Shown: positions 1 through 12,373, counted from the first letter of the stretch. The stretch is 64,000 nucleotides of DNA from Leptodontidium sp. MPI-SDFR-AT-0119 (GCA_020726505.1 JAHLEZ010000013.1:1612001-1676000); one strand, 5' to 3'. Notes: generated by a model from the sequence alone, not told the origin. Made by a program: numbers and translations.

Positions 1-38
1 TGAACTACGTCAATTTCAATCCTACGGGATTCTCCCTT

Positions 39-1514
39 ATGGAGCCAGCCATCATCTTGGTCGCGGGATGGCTCTTCATCGAGCTCAGCAAGATGATTTA
101 CTTCACGAGATTCCATTCTCTCAAATCCATTCCGGGACCTTGGTTCCCAGCTGCCAGTTCGATTTGGATGCGTTGGCAACGATGGAATGGCAAGTTGTCC
201 TTCACAGCCGATGACCTCCTCTCTAAATACGGGCCCGTCGTTCGCATCAGCCCCAACATGGTTCTTGTCAATGACACCGATGCTCTTGCCCAGATATTCA
301 CCAGAAGAGACCTTGACACTGCTCCTACTGCAATCCGTGCACTCAGAGTTGGAGGCCATGACTGGACTGTCACATACCCACAGCACGAGAAGGCTCGCGA
401 ACGTCGGAACCCCGTTATGACTGCCACGACAACCAAAAACCTGCGATACTGGCAGCCGATCTTCGAGAGCAATATCGTAGATATGATTAGCAATTTAGCG
501 GCGTCGAGAGGCGAGAAATCTGAAGACATCGTCCACCACCTTCGCATCAACACTATTCTGAACTCTCAGGTAGTGATGGGAGGGTCGCACGTCAAGCTCG
601 ACCCCTCTACTTTCCCCAAGACAGTTGGAGAGTACAATTTCCTAGTTGTATGGCGTCTATGCCTGCCAGAGTGGACTTTCAAATGGTTGAAATACTCACC
701 GTTTGCCAATGCCTCGTTCCGTGTCCGCTCAAGCGATTTCCTCTTCGACCTCGGCGAAAACCTATGCCAGCAGGCATCAAAAGCCGATCCAGAACACCAC
801 GACGATGCTCCAACCGTCTACGATCTCTTCACCAAGACCAACTCCAAGACCGGCGGTATCACCTGGACACCCGGCGAGATCAGCGCCGAGATGGCCGGAC
901 AAGTCCTCGCTGCGACGGAAACCACATCTTCCGCGCTAGCATTCATATTCTACGAGCTTGCCAAGAACCAGATCCTTCTGGAAGAACTATACCAAGAGAT
1001 CAAGACGATGGACGGCTACACCAACATCGAGACCCTCAAGCTCCTCGACGCCTGCATCAAAGAAGGTCTTCGCTTCCGTCCCCCCGTCGCATTCACAGGG
1101 AGCCGTCTATCCCCCAAAGGCGGGATAAACGTACTCGGGTACTACCTCCCCGAAGGCACAGTTATAACCACACAATCCCTCTCCCTGAGCCGCCAGCGTC
1201 CAGATCTCTTCCCCAACCCCGAAATATACGATCCCAAACACTGGCTTGAAGAATCTCGGCTCGACGAGCGCCGTAAGATGACTGCTCCCTTTGGTGTAGG
1301 CTCACGTAGGTGTCCGGGGGGGAATATGGCGATTTGCCAGATGCGGCTGCTTATTGTGGCTGTGGTGCGTGATTTTCATGTTTTGATCGCTCCTGAGACG
1401 ACGCCGGCTTCGATGGAGCCATTTGAGGCGAACGGGTTTAGGTCGCGGTATGATGAGTGTTTCCTCATTTTTAAGCCTCGCGGTGTTGCTGAAATGGGCG
1501 AGGTTACGAGATAG
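39..1514 (+). CDS. Cytochrome P450 monooxygenase (intronless)
   Basis: Single-exon 491-residue haem-thiolate monooxygenase, usual length for a fungal microsomal P450. An N-terminal hydrophobic anchor (residues 3-16) is followed by the proline hinge SIPGPW. The I-helix carries AATETT (E near 294), the K-helix ExxR is E342-GLR345, and the haem loop is FGVGSRRCPGG with the axial Cys at 425. The ATG at 39 gives the expected anchor. The protein should sit in the ER membrane and need a P450 reductase. The substrate cannot be read from the sequence; the family serves both detoxification and secondary metabolism. No other biosynthetic gene adjoins it inside the window, and what lies to the left is not visible. 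Confidence 0.93.
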   Translation: MEPAIILVAGWLFIELSKMIYFTRFHSLKSIPGPWFPAASSIWMRWQRWNGKLSFTADDLLSKYGPVVRISPNMVLVNDTDALAQIFTRRDLDTAPTAIRALRVGGHDWTVTYPQHEKARERRNPVMTATTTKNLRYWQPIFESNIVDMISNLAASRGEKSEDIVHHLRINTILNSQVVMGGSHVKLDPSTFPKTVGEYNFLVVWRLCLPEWTFKWLKYSPFANASFRVRSSDFLFDLGENLCQQASKADPEHHDDAPTVYDLFTKTNSKTGGITWTPGEISAEMAGQVLAATETTSSALAFIFYELAKNQILLEELYQEIKTMDGYTNIETLKLLDACIKEGLRFRPPVAFTGSRLSPKGGINVLGYYLPEGTVITTQSLSLSRQRPDLFPNPEIYDPKHWLEESRLDERRKMTAPFGVGSRRCPGGNMAICQMRLLIVAVVRDFHVLIAPETTPASMEPFEANGFRSRYDECFLIFKPRGVAEMGEVTR

Positions 1515-3065
1515 TCCTAAGACTTGGGCTATCTTCTTAAATTAGGTTGGATGTATTTTACATGAAAGCTATTTTGTACCGAAAACATTAAATATCTCTG
1601 ACTGTGATTTTAATACGGTACGGTAGGGATGTCGAGATCGGGCCAATTTCCTGACTGATGAAGTGAGGGAGTAACTTCATGATTATTCCCGCCACTAATA
1701 TCGCCGCAAGTCGATAATTCATTTGGGGAAAAAGTTAACAGTATTATAAAAAGATCTAAAAGAGTAGGAACATCATAGCTCTAGTTTGAGTTCTAAAGTG
1801 TTTCATTTGATCGATGTTAAATAAACTCGTTCTCCTAGTTCCGAGGTGGTGCAAATACCACACAGGAAAACTTCATTGAGTGGCGGTTATTCAGTTAAGT
1901 TGGGTCGTTTGGTAGATCAGAGGAAGGAATAGATGAAATTTCAACCGTTTTTGGATTACGAAGTCAATATACTCGTAGTAGGTAGGTTGGTAATCTAGGA
2001 ATTGTTGTGTTTACGATGACGTAAGGTAGACGAGAGCTCGCTAAGAAATCGGGGGATTGTCGCTAAATCTCTTGGGCGAGGATGTCCCTATCGACAAAGT
2101 TTCGGGTTTGGACATCTTCTACTCAAGGATCCAGCCCCTACTAAGCCTTTGAATATTCTTAACACATAAATTTACCTAAACAATCCACCATTCCCTGACG
2201 GACTCTGGTCGTCAGCCTCCATCCCCTGGTCGTTGTATCTTATTGCTATCGCTTCCATTTCCATACTTCTAAAGCCTAGGATTTCTCCTGACGTTACCTG
2301 AATTCGTCAAAGGTTTGTAATAACAGAGGTCAGAGGTCATTTCCGGAATATTTCTTTTTCTTCCGGAACAAAGGATTCCAGCTGTTGCCACAGGATGCCC
2401 TCTCCTTACCCAACCCAGTTCAGGGGCTGAGCCAAGGGTCAGGTCAGGATCATATGTTTCTGCGCTAGAAACCTTAACCGAACGATAGCAGATCTTGGCA
2501 CCACGCTAGCAGAAGGCCAACCTTCACGCCGATAAACATCCATGAACTCGGAATCACGTCCTGCTCTCATCCTCAGGAAGCATCACAGGTGTGCACATCC
2601 ACCTGCAGTCCAGTCCATATCCATTGCTTCTATATTCAATTAGCCAATAGAGGCAAGTTATCTCTTTTCTTTCCTTTCCTCATCGTTCCACAGCGTCGTA
2701 CTCGTCCGTTTGCATTGTTTTTTCTTTCTGGACACAGACAGGGCATCCACCACCATCTCCGCTCAGTTGTCGTACCAAACCGCATCCATCACCTTTCCCC
2801 TGCACATCCGTCTCACCACGCCCTCGCTGCTTTACGAGTCCTCTCTGCTGCCCTCCGCCCATTCGCTGCACCAGCCCGGGGAGCTGGGATGCATTGTCCG
2901 CGACGAGGCAGAAAGTCAGGCCATGTGACCTTGAGTCACGGGGCGGACGTGTCTGGTTGGCGTAAAGTGAATGCTAAGGCGCGTCTCCCCGAGCTGCCTT
3001 GACACACATCCCGCGTTTTTGTTTTGCCTGCAAGTAGGCTCCCCTTGGCCGGTGATAGTCTGTTG
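1515..3065. other. Intergenic region, nothing recognised
   Basis: About 1.5 kb between the P450 stop and the BTB-gene promoter. The first 600 bases are AT-rich; the part from about 2,580 is C/T-rich and resembles a fungal promoter and leader. Short open frames here have no recognisable domain and overlap on both strands. Confidence 0.5.
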
Positions 3066-3073
3066 GTATATAT
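3066..3073 (+). promoter_or_regulatory. TATA-like core promoter of the BTB gene
   Basis: A TATATATA stretch lies about 240 bases before the BTB start codon and is followed by a pyrimidine-rich stretch (CTCTCTTTGTCTC type) typical of fungal transcription start regions. It is the only TATA-type box close to this gene. Confidence 0.4.
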
Positions 3074-3205
3074 AGGCAGCTCCTGGCCTCTCTCTTTGTC
3101 TCTTCTTCTTTTTCATCCCATTTCTGAGGCTCTTCAACAATCGACAATCAACAACCCGACAAATCGACAACACTCATCCTTCAACGACGTATACGAAGTG
3201 TTCGG

Positions 3206-3292
3206 ATGATACAGCTGTGTACCACTAACGAGCCCATTTTACGACATCTGCCGACCGAGGACATTTCACGATATCACCGACCGAGGCAATAA
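3206..3292 (+). promoter_or_regulatory. Candidate upstream ORF in the BTB leader
   Basis: A 28-codon open frame starts with ATG at 3206 and stops with TAA at 3290-3292, only 15 bases before the BTB start at 3308. If the transcript starts near the TATA box at 3066, scanning ribosomes would meet this ATG first. That would be a classic way to hold down translation, but expression is not shown by the sequence. Confidence 0.35.
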
Positions 3293-3307
3293 TTACAGCG
3301 ACCGAGG

Positions 3308-4415
3308 ATGTTCAGCAGAAACGTCAACAAATCACAGACGGAGAGTTTCTCGAGGAGTCGACGAGGTACAAAGAAGTCTTCGTTCCGAGAACATGCCGTG
3401 TCGAAGAATCGAACAGAGAGACCAGAGAGAACAACTCGCAGACCTCCGACCGAGGAAGCAAACCCCTTGGGCAGGTAAGCATTCCATCTCATCTACTTCT
3501 GCAGACAATTCGTACGGTTCGCTAACCTTCGTCTGCACAGTACCCTAACCTCCTCAATCATCACACTCGTCGTCGGACGTGAGCAACGGCTTTTTGCCGC
3601 ACACGAAGATGTCCTCTGCATATCTCCCTTCTTCCAAGCAGCCTGCCGCGGACAATTCATGGAAGCAGCGGCGAAACGCATCTCCCTCCCCGACGAAGAA
3701 CCCGAGATCTTCTCTTCGGTCCTCGAATACCTCTACAAAGGTGACTACTATCCTCGTCTCATACACAATAAGCGGAAGAACTCATGGGAGTTGGAGACTG
3801 GTGACGGCGCCACGGGTAGTGTGGAGAGCACTGTGTATCATCACGGAGTCGACGGCGAGTTGTTGAAGGATACAGTGATATATTGCACGGCTGAGAAGTA
3901 TGGCTTGGATGAATTGAAGAGAGTTGCATTACGGAAGCAAGGTCTGCGTAAGTCCATCCATTTATCACAGTCAACAACTCATCGACACCCATTCCTAAGA
4001 ACCTTGGACAACATTCATCATCTCTCATTGCCAAGAACGGAAGCTAACAAATTAATTCAACAGAATCTGGCATCCAATGCAGCACAATCCTCTCATCTGC
4101 TCGCTACGCCTACGCCAACACTCCCGACACCGACTCCAAACTTCGAGCACACTACCTCGCTCTCATAATCCGCAGCCGTGGCACATTCAAGCGTAGCGGA
4201 ACCATGCAGATGGAGATGCAAGCGGGCGGGTCCCAGTTATTCTTCGACCTCTTCGTCGCACTTTGCAATCATGTTGATGATGTTGCATCTATTGCGTAAG
4301 TCTTCTGCCTTCTCTGCCTCAACATCAACTCAACCTCGTTGTTGAGTGACGATCTTGTGACAATGTACTGACGTGTAATAGTGGCTCGCCTCGCAGCGTG
4401 CGGACTCATCATTGA
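3308..4415 (+). CDS. BTB/POZ domain protein
   Basis: Four exons join in frame: 3308-3474, 3541-3947, 4064-4295, 4382-4415, giving 279 residues. The first ~55 residues are basic and Ser/Arg/Thr-rich. The BTB core follows: TLVVGRE, then FAAHEDVLCISPFF (the usual xxxHKxxLxxxSxFF pattern), then LPDEEPEIFSSVLEYLYKG. A helical tail of the kind seen in fungal BTB proteins (SSARYAYANTPDTDSKLRAH) ends the protein. Introns are 66, 116 and 86 nt with a GCTAAC branch site in the second. BTB domains mediate dimerisation and Cul3 binding in general; no Kelch or zinc-finger partner domain is present, so the specific job is unknown. Confidence 0.85.
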
Positions 4416-6339
4416 AATGATGACTCGGTGATCTCATGACCTCTTCTCATTCTCGCCTCCTCTCCTCATTCGACACATCTCCTCATCACGACTCTCAAAC
4501 ATTTTTGTCTTCGTACTTTCCTTACAACATACACGATAAACTACATTTTGGCGAACCGGTTTACGATTTTGATTCGATACCAGGCGTTTGGAGACTCGGT
4601 CGGTCGGGTTTACTTTTCAACACTTTTGGGGTCCTCATAACACAATACCACACAACAACACTTGTATCACTACTCTTCTACACTGGTGGCTTTTCTTTTT
4701 TTGATGTTTTCGGGGCCAGACTGTTGATTTTTCCATCTTGTCGCTGTATTCTTTTCCTCGCTTGCTTTGATTTGCTTGGCTATCATCACTTGTCTGTTCT
4801 CCTCATCTCATATGGCGTTCACATCTCCATCTATTTTACTTCATCTTTCTATCCTCCTGTCAAAGGACAGTCGAGTCGAGTCTTTTTAGTTACATCATGT
4901 CATATCTCCTTCTCACGACACAAAAAACAATCAAAGAGAAGGACGAAAGGGAGGAAGGGAAGCGACCAGAATGCCATATGTACTATCTATTTCTCTGTAT
5001 CTTCATATTGGATGGCAGTTGTCTCTTCTTTCCTCGGGCGTTTGTCTATTTCTCGACTTTTCGAGTATTTTATCTGTTGTGTGTTGATTCGAAGGGAGTG
5101 GGAATTGTCTCATGAATGCGAGAGGGCTTGCAACTTACCAGACAGAGGCTGTATGGGAGGAAATGAGCTGAGAGGAATTCGCAAGATTGCAAACAGGCGA
5201 GCAGAAACAGACATTTTGAACGAGAGTGAGTGAGAGGAGAGCGAAATCGCATATTCTGAAATAGGCGAAGAATATCTAGAGCAGAGCAGAACAGAACAGG
5301 CAGAAAGCGATGGAAGAGAAGCAAGGAATTTTGATAGGGCTGGCTATATCAACATCAATATCACATCAATACAGAAAAAGGTGCAATGAAAACTCATTGC
5401 AAAACCCATCTGAATCATCCAGAATCGCCATTGTGACTGTAAGTATAAAAAAATATATCTTCACTCTCCACAAAACCTGAGAAATCTACAAATCTCAAGC
5501 ACAAAAGACATCACGGAAAAAACTCATTTTCCCTCTTCCGCAGATCTTCATTACCTATCACTTTCTCATACTTATCAGCTAAAGTGTTTGCATTAGCCCC
5601 CTCTCCTCCCCTATCCTTCCAAGCCCAAACCCCCCTCAAGGTTCAGCCTCCCTGCATCCCTCAAATCCAGATCCCAGCAAGGAAAATAATATCGAGAACA
5701 GCGATTCGTCAATGGCAAGCTCGAGCTGTGGAACGGGGACCGTGCCGTTGCTAGCTGGGTGTGAGGAGAGGTGAGTCACGGCTTGTGAAGTGGAAGGGTG
5801 GAGGGGGGAGGGAGGGGTGCTGCTTTTACCCTGCCTGCTAGAGGGGGAGGGAGGCGAATCAAAGGGTACTAGGTAGGTAAGGGGTAGTTGCTACAGGGCT
5901 GCTGTGAGGTACTGTGAGGTACTGTGCTGAATGTGTTCACCGAGGAGAAAGATTGTGACTCGTTCATCCATTTGTTGATTTGTTCGGTTCGGTTGAGTTG
6001 AGTTCGGAGGATGGGATACGATGCAGAATAGAATAGTGTATGATGATTGATAGAGTACATAGATGTGGGTATAATACAGTACATATGACTGACTGACTGA
6101 CTGGATGCTGAGCAATACCTCCCTAGGTAGCAGATCCCACCTCACGACTCAAAGCAGCTGGCTGACTGACTAGTCTGACTGATGAATGCACAGAAGCGGA
6201 GAGCAAGATACCGAAGAATTGGTTTAGCTTGGTATCATTGATTCGGCATTTAATGTTGGTTGAAATAAGATGTGATGAGGTGGCGAATAGGTCGGTGGAG
6301 ACATCACGGCCTAACCCAACCCATCACAACCTAACCTGC
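4416..6339. other. Convergent 3' region between BTB gene and csn12
   Basis: Nearly 2 kb without a gene I can support. It holds T-rich sequence just after the BTB stop, probably its 3' UTR, and several short direct repeats near the csn12 end: GACTGACTGACTGACTGG around 6,088, two GTGAGGTACT units near 5,905-5,925, and a TAGGTAGGTA stretch near 5,870. A 265-codon open frame at 4436-5233 is rejected (see rejected items). Confidence 0.5.
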
Positions 6340-8295
6340 TCAAACACCAGTACCAGGAAAAGCACCACCTTTGCTTAGAACAACGATGCCGCGCTCGCGG
6401 GCAATGTAGCCTTTCATTAAGTTCTGGATGGGGTGTTAGCAAGCCTGAACTCAGCTGAGGTGTGACAAATTGTAGCCGAGTGTGAGGGGATGGTGAATGT
6501 TAGTGAGTAAGGGGATAGGCGAGGCGATAAGGGGCGTTGCCTGGCCAGGCTGCTATCGTGAAAACAAACCGAGCGAACCTCGATTGAACGGGAAAAGGAG
6601 CAGCCAGGCTGGTGATAAATGAATGATGATAAAGAAGCAACAAAAATGTGAGACAGAGAGGGACATAAATACCTTATAAATCATCGTCGAAAGCAAACAC
6701 TCCACCTCATCACCATCCATCGTCTCTCTACTTCCCAAACTAATCGCGGCTCCAAACTCACTCACGGGGATTCTAGTTCTTCTCACGAGCGGGGCGGCTG
6801 GATCTTTGGGGTTCTCCTCGAAGCCGCCTGCGAGAAAGACTTTTCGGAGGAGGTTGCGCAAGGCGATATCGCGGCCTCGCTCGAGGGTTAGGTAGATGCG
6901 ACGTTTGGTGAATTCGTCTTCGCCTGCTACGAGGGCGGCGTCGAAGCCTGACAGGTCGCCCTTTTTGATGCAGCGGGATAGAGGGAGGAATAGAGATTGT
7001 AGGTGTGGGTAGGGTGCCAATAGGGTACTGCTTGGGAGGGTGTGGGTGGTGAGGAGGTGGCAGGGGATTAGGTAGGTGAGGATCAACCTGTGATGTGTCA
7101 GTGCTGGTTGGGTAGAACTGCATGATGATCGCTGTGGACTCACTCTTTATTGCGGATTGAGTCCTTATGGCACATTTGCCAGGCCTCAGTCAGATGTTTC
7201 TCGGCCTGGTGGATTGGTTTTAGTATCTTGGCATCTCGGGATGGAGGAACACAAACCTCTTCGTAAGCTTCCTCAAGGAAATAGATGACTCCAACATAGT
7301 ATTTGAACGTCACCTGGTGCGCCTTGGGAAATGCATCGAGTGTTGGCATGTCGCCTCGATATGCTTGAATTGCCTTGAGAATATTCTTTGAGAGACTAAT
7401 GGAGTTGAGTTTGAAGTAGGTCTTGAATAATAGGTTGATGATATTGTAGATTCCCCATTTTCGTGAATCTTCAAGAGGTGCTCTGCTCACAGTTAGCTTT
7501 GGCCATTTTATACGGTTGAGGATGATTTACCTGTCACTCAGACATATCGTGAAGATCCTGTTCAGATGTCTAGCTGCATCCTCCAATTTCTCATTCTTCT
7601 CAGCCTCAGGATTGAAATCATCAAAGTTGGTGACTGATCCGGGTGTGCTGGCAGCGCCCTCGTCTGCCTTGATGGCGAAAATTCTCATGTATTTGCCTGC
7701 CACGTAAAGGCAAGGCACCGTCCAGGCTTCAAATCCGCAATTGGTGTAACCTCTGATGAGGGCGATGGTCATTTCCTTCCATGATTCATAGACTTTCACC
7801 CATGAGACCTGATGCAGGTTAGCTGGATATTCCGTATTAATACCCTGCTGTTCGGACTTTCTTCTTGAAAAGATACCAAGATCACGTGACAATAATATGT
7901 GTTGGAAGATGCATCCAGCACTGACAGCGCAAATAGAGCATGATGCCTCAGATGCCTCAAGAAATATAATTGCCACTCCCTGGGAAGTTTCGTACCTTCG
8001 AACTCGTCTCTGCGGCAGCTTCTGCCCTCAATATCTCTCCCACAGCCTTCCAGTACAAGTGGTACACCTCAACCCATCCATTGCCCTCCTCAGCTGGAAG
8101 AGTAAATGAAGACGCTTGATGATTCAAGATCCAACTCTTGAAATCTCTCTGGGCATGTGAGAAGTTCGTACTCCGGTAGAATCTGTCGAGTCGGTCTGGG
8201 TCTGACGCGGGAGGTAGGGGAGATAGAGTCTGACATAGCTCATAGCCGTTGCCTGTCTCATAGGCCTTTCTGAAATCACTGAATACCGCGTCCAT
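6340..8295 (-). CDS. csn12: Csn12 / Thp1-type PCI-domain protein
   Basis: Five exons on the minus strand: 8295-7996, 7808-7531, 7482-7144, 7087-6673, 6423-6340. All phases agree and give 471 residues, close to Csn12 orthologues. The N-terminus begins [20 protein letters not shown], with [20 protein letters not shown] a little further on, a strong match to fungal Csn12. The middle is helical repeat sequence ([20 protein letters not shown]). The C-terminus is a PCI winged helix with [11 protein letters not shown] and then [20 protein letters not shown]. Csn12 family members associate with the COP9 signalosome or, as Thp1/PCID2, with the TREX-2 mRNA export complex. The gene is divergent from eL20, 491 bp away. 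Confidence 0.93.
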
Positions 8296-8786
8296 CTTGG
8301 TCGTATTATTAGTTGTTTGCTTGGAAATCGTGGAATGTCGTGAAGTTGTTCTTAGATCTCGTGACTTTGAAAGCCTGAATCGTGAGGTTGAGATCCGAAT
8401 TCGATGCCAATTCTTAGCGCGAAGTCATGGCTGGGTAAACGGATGACGACGAGCAGGACGAGAATGAAGAAATCGAGGATGTGAGGATATGAATTCACCA
8501 GGTCAGTTCAAGCATTCACTCGATATCCTTCTTGTCCTGATCTTGCCTCTCACTGTTGTTTGTTTTTGGAAGGGCAGGGCAGGAGCGTTTGAGCCCGCCA
8601 AGCCGCACTAGCTACTAGCCGAGCTCAGCCTAGCGTCCGCACTGAGGGCTGCAATTTTCCAAAACTACGCTCATGAGAATTTCGCGACCAACTTCAACGA
8701 CAACATCGACAACGACCACCGATTCAAAGTGAGTTGCTCTACCTCTGCAAACTATCGCAACCTGATCAATTACTGACTACTCGAAG
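8296..8786. promoter_or_regulatory. Divergent promoter region csn12 / eL20
   Basis: A 491-bp gap between two start codons on opposite strands, so it must hold both promoters. The eL20-proximal part has the short pyrimidine and AC-rich tracts (AACTTCAACGACAACATCGA type) common in leaders of fungal ribosomal protein genes. I see no clear TATA box. Confidence 0.5.
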
Positions 8787-9899
8787 ATGGGTAAGCCTTA
8801 GATTTCCTCTCTTCCTTCTAGTCCTGGATCCGGACGGCGGCGCAATTCGACTTTTGTCGATGCTCTAAATTTCCAACTACGACAATCCACCACACGAGGT
8901 CATCGGGAACCGCAAACACTGTCTGCGGCAATGAGTGAAGGGTGATGAGTGAAGGATACAAGGGGAACCAGCAAGTATGGAGCAAGGTCGACGACGCGCT
9001 GGACGCACGAGGGCGCTGCAAGTGTGTGGGGGAGACGGGTTCGAACGACACAAAATCCCACCCAGCGTCGAACAAGTCAATACATTCTAGATAGCATGGC
9101 ACGGTAGTTCCTTGAGGATTTCGAGATCAGCCAGACGATTTACGGGTTCACATCTACTAGACGCAACATCAATATTAGACATCATCGCACAATCCTCAAT
9201 CCTGGAATTCACAACGGGAACTGGACCGGAAAAGAAAAAGACTCCAGGAAGAGGCTAACATCCTGCCGCAGGTCGTCTTACGGAATACCAGGTCATTGGC
9301 CGCCATCTGCCATCTGAGGCAAACCCGGCACCAAAGTTGTACCGCATGAGAATCTTTGCACCCAACACCGTCGTTGCAAAGTCTCGTTTCTGGTACTTCT
9401 TGATGAAGCTCCGAAAGGTTAAGAAGGCGAACGGAGAGATCGTCAGCTTGAACGTCGTACGTATCCTCGAAACAATGCACCTGTATATTCTGAGTGCTGA
9501 TGATTCCCGCAGATCCACGAGAAGCGCCCAATGAAGGTCAAGAACTTCGGTATCTGGATCCGATACGATTCCCGCTCCGGTACCCACAACATGTACAAGG
9601 AGTACCGTGAGATGTCAAGAACCGATGCTGTTGAGGCTATGTACCAAGATATGGCCGCCAGACATCGCTCCCGTTTCCGTTCCGTGCACGTATGTCCACC
9701 TGCATCCGCCACACATTTCCAATACTAACCAAAATCCCAGATCCTCAAGGTCGTCGAGCTCGAGAAGACCGAAGATGTCAAGCGCCCCTACATCAAGCAA
9801 CTCCTCACCAAGGACCTCAAATTCCCCCTCCCTCACCGCATTTCCAAGTCTACCGGCAAGAAGATCTTCTCCGGCAGCAGACCATCGACTTTCTACTGA
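8787..9899 (+). CDS. rpl20: 60S ribosomal protein eL20 (L20/L18a)
   Basis: Four exons: 8787-8790, 9272-9456, 9513-9689, 9741-9899, giving 174 residues; yeast Rpl20 is of the same size. The first exon is only ATGG, joining to GTCGTCTTACG to read [20 protein letters not shown], the conserved eL20 start. Other hallmarks are [19 protein letters not shown], the [20 protein letters not shown] loop, [17 protein letters not shown] and the C-terminal [13 protein letters not shown]. It is a structural component of the large ribosomal subunit. The first intron is 481 nt, far longer than the others (56 and 51 nt). Single long first introns directly after the ATG are frequent in ribosomal protein genes. 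Confidence 0.97.
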
Positions 9900-12216
9900 G
9901 TGGGTTGAACTGGGGCCGGGACTGGTCTGGTTGGGTGATAAGTTATTTGGCTTGGGACGGAATCTGGTGTTGCACTGCATAAAGGGTTGTTCTTTCTAGC
10001 CTTTGCCCATTGAAGCCAGATTACGAAATGGCAATGAATAAGCAAAATCTTGAAGCATCGTCATGAGAACGTGACATCTGTGTTATGTGATGTCAGTATG
10101 TCACCAAGACAGGGCAAGGTCAGATGCCACTGCAATATTCCTACTTTTTTCAGGATTGTTGGGGGCCAATACGGGAGATTGGGACTAAGAAGCCAGCAAT
10201 TGAGAACGCGAACCCAATGGATTCATATTCTACTTCTTTACGCTCTTCATCGAATGCAACTACATTCCAGTCAGTACCGGCTGCTCCCAGTTGCTACAAG
10301 CTATAGCGATGCAAACCGCAAACCCTACCAACCGTGCAACGGCTCGAGATCTAGTGAGTGCTACGCCAAGTGGTTGTATTCTTACTCATAAGAATTGAGG
10401 ATTCTGCGTGTAAAGTTATTAGCCAAAGGAGTCTCAATATTTCCGCAGTAACAACGATTTCAACTGCGCTGGAGAATTGTGACATACTCTGGGAATGAAG
10501 GTGTCATCTCAAAATCGAGAGAAAGAATCGTGGTAACGCTAACTTATCAAGGTTTCGATGACTTACAGTCATCTGGGCCAGGAGAAGTTGGCATCGTTTG
10601 GCATTCATAATCTCTGGCACGCACGTGATCTGGTTTCCAGATTGATGCGACGTCCTGAATCAGCTGAAGTTCAACAATCACACTTCAGTATCGCAGACCG
10701 CAGACATGCCACCCAACTAAGATACATTGTGAAGAACTCAGGAGCAGATGAATACGTCATAGGACAGTGTACCCAACCTCCTTGGGAAGACTGACCTGGA
10801 GTTGTTGGATGAGTTGAGGGCGAGATTGTTGTTATCTTCTTCTCCAGTTCAAAGAGCTTGAAACTATTCTAATTAAGACGGCTTACTTTGCTCGGACTGA
10901 AAATTCAGAAAGTCGATGGTGAACGGATTGCTTTTCCCAATGCATTCAGGCCCTACGCCTATCCCCGCCCATTGAAGTTTTTTGGCCATGTGGAAATGCA
11001 TTGTGATAGAAGCAGCTTATAACTTAGCGTTACTGAAGCTATGTCAAAGAGCCTCCCGAAGAGCCCGGGATTGAGAGGAAGGGAAAATGAAGAGGAGCTA
11101 GTTTAAGGGAGTTGCGTGCCGAAGGCTATGAGCCAAAAATAGTTCTGCCAGTGCAGACAAGCAACAATGTCAGTAACGCACTCCACCTGGTGGAAGATTT
11201 CATGAAGATTCAAATGGTGAGAAGCTTGATGGATATAGAAGTCGAAACAGGGCTGGCACACACACAGCGTTCAAGTTAGGATAAATTCACAGTAAAGTGT
11301 GGAAGTAACACTAACACATTCTGTATGATCATCAAGCAATGTAACAGTTCCCCTATTTATGTTTCACTTCTCGTCTTAATGATCATAATGTTTCTACATG
11401 AAACTTTTCAAGAAGTCGCCACGTACCTACGATGAGTTCTCAGTAACTTTCCGCGTTTTGTGGGCCGGGACGTGAGTTGACAACCAAGAGTAGTCTTGGC
11501 TGGAAACAAATATGGGTTTATCTATATTGGCTCAGCCTAGGACTATATTTTAGGTTCCGGAAAAGGAACATCCGTTAATATTTAGCGTACGTTTGATTAA
11601 TAATGATAGAGCTCGTAGCCGGAAATTATGCTTATACAGTAAATGAAGAACTTTCAGATGATGAGCAGGCTCTAGAATCCTTGCACTGTTAACAACAACT
11701 TAATTGTATCGTTTATCCCAATTATATCCTTTACTGAAGAGTCTATCTATTTGCTGAAATATTCTGCTGCCTCTTAGGAAACTCTAGGGTTCGAGAAAGA
11801 TTTAATGAAAAGAAGAAGAAGCCTTTTTGGTGAAAATTGGTGTTTCGGAAGCGAGAAAGCGAGAACTTTATATAATTGCTCCTTGGTATGCAAAGTGCTA
11901 ACAAACAATTCCAGACTTTCCAAACCCTGTAACGTCGCTTTTTAGAATTCTTCGGCAATCACATCAATCCGGAGGTAGATATGACAGTTGCTTCACGGGC
12001 TTGTTTTGATAAACTTAGTTTGATTAAACGGTAAGAAGTTTAGTAAACCTAAAGCAGGCGACGTCGACTTTCGGAGTTAGCGGATGAAAGAGTGAGCCGA
12101 TTTAACGTATCATTCAACACGCCTAGGAATGCAGTATAGCTGATCATTTCTACATAAAAACCTACTCCTGATTAATGCAATAAATGGTGTGGATTTACTC
12201 TTGAATCCTAATGAAA
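9900..12216. other. Gene-poor intergenic region
   Basis: About 2.3 kb with no domain-bearing frame on either strand. The first part is the eL20 3' region; from about 11,280 on it becomes AT-rich. A 78-codon frame at 10558-10794 has no recognisable feature. Nothing resembles a transposon end or tRNA. Confidence 0.5.
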
Positions 12217-12224
12217 TATAAATA
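12217..12224 (+). promoter_or_regulatory. TATA box of the small cysteine-rich protein gene
   Basis: TATAAATA lies 150 bases before the start codon at 12374 and is followed by a long C/T-rich leader (CCCCTCCTCTCAAG, CTTCTCCTCC), a normal layout for a strongly expressed fungal gene. Confidence 0.55.
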
Positions 12225-12373
12225 CCCCTCGCATCAACCCCTCCTCTCAAGTTCAAATCATTACAACTTCTCCTCCTTTCTAAGTATCACCAGCACCTTT
12301 CATTGCCGCTCAACTACTTGCTAAATCTCTCCTTCTTACAAATTATATTCCCAACCCAACCCCACACTATACA

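Noticed and set aside
39..1514. Start of a biosynthetic gene cluster at the left edge
   Set aside because: The P450 is alone; the neighbours inside the window are a BTB protein and housekeeping genes.
4436..5233. 265-codon open frame just after the BTB stop
   Set aside because: Phe/Ser/Leu/Tyr-rich, no domain, contains long T runs, and starts 20 bases after the BTB stop with no promoter of its own; most likely 3' UTR.
9045..9075. Possible tRNA or snoRNA in the eL20 intron (GGGTTCGAAC, GTGATGA)
   Set aside because: No cloverleaf and no convincing D box; kept only as a reason to check the intron.
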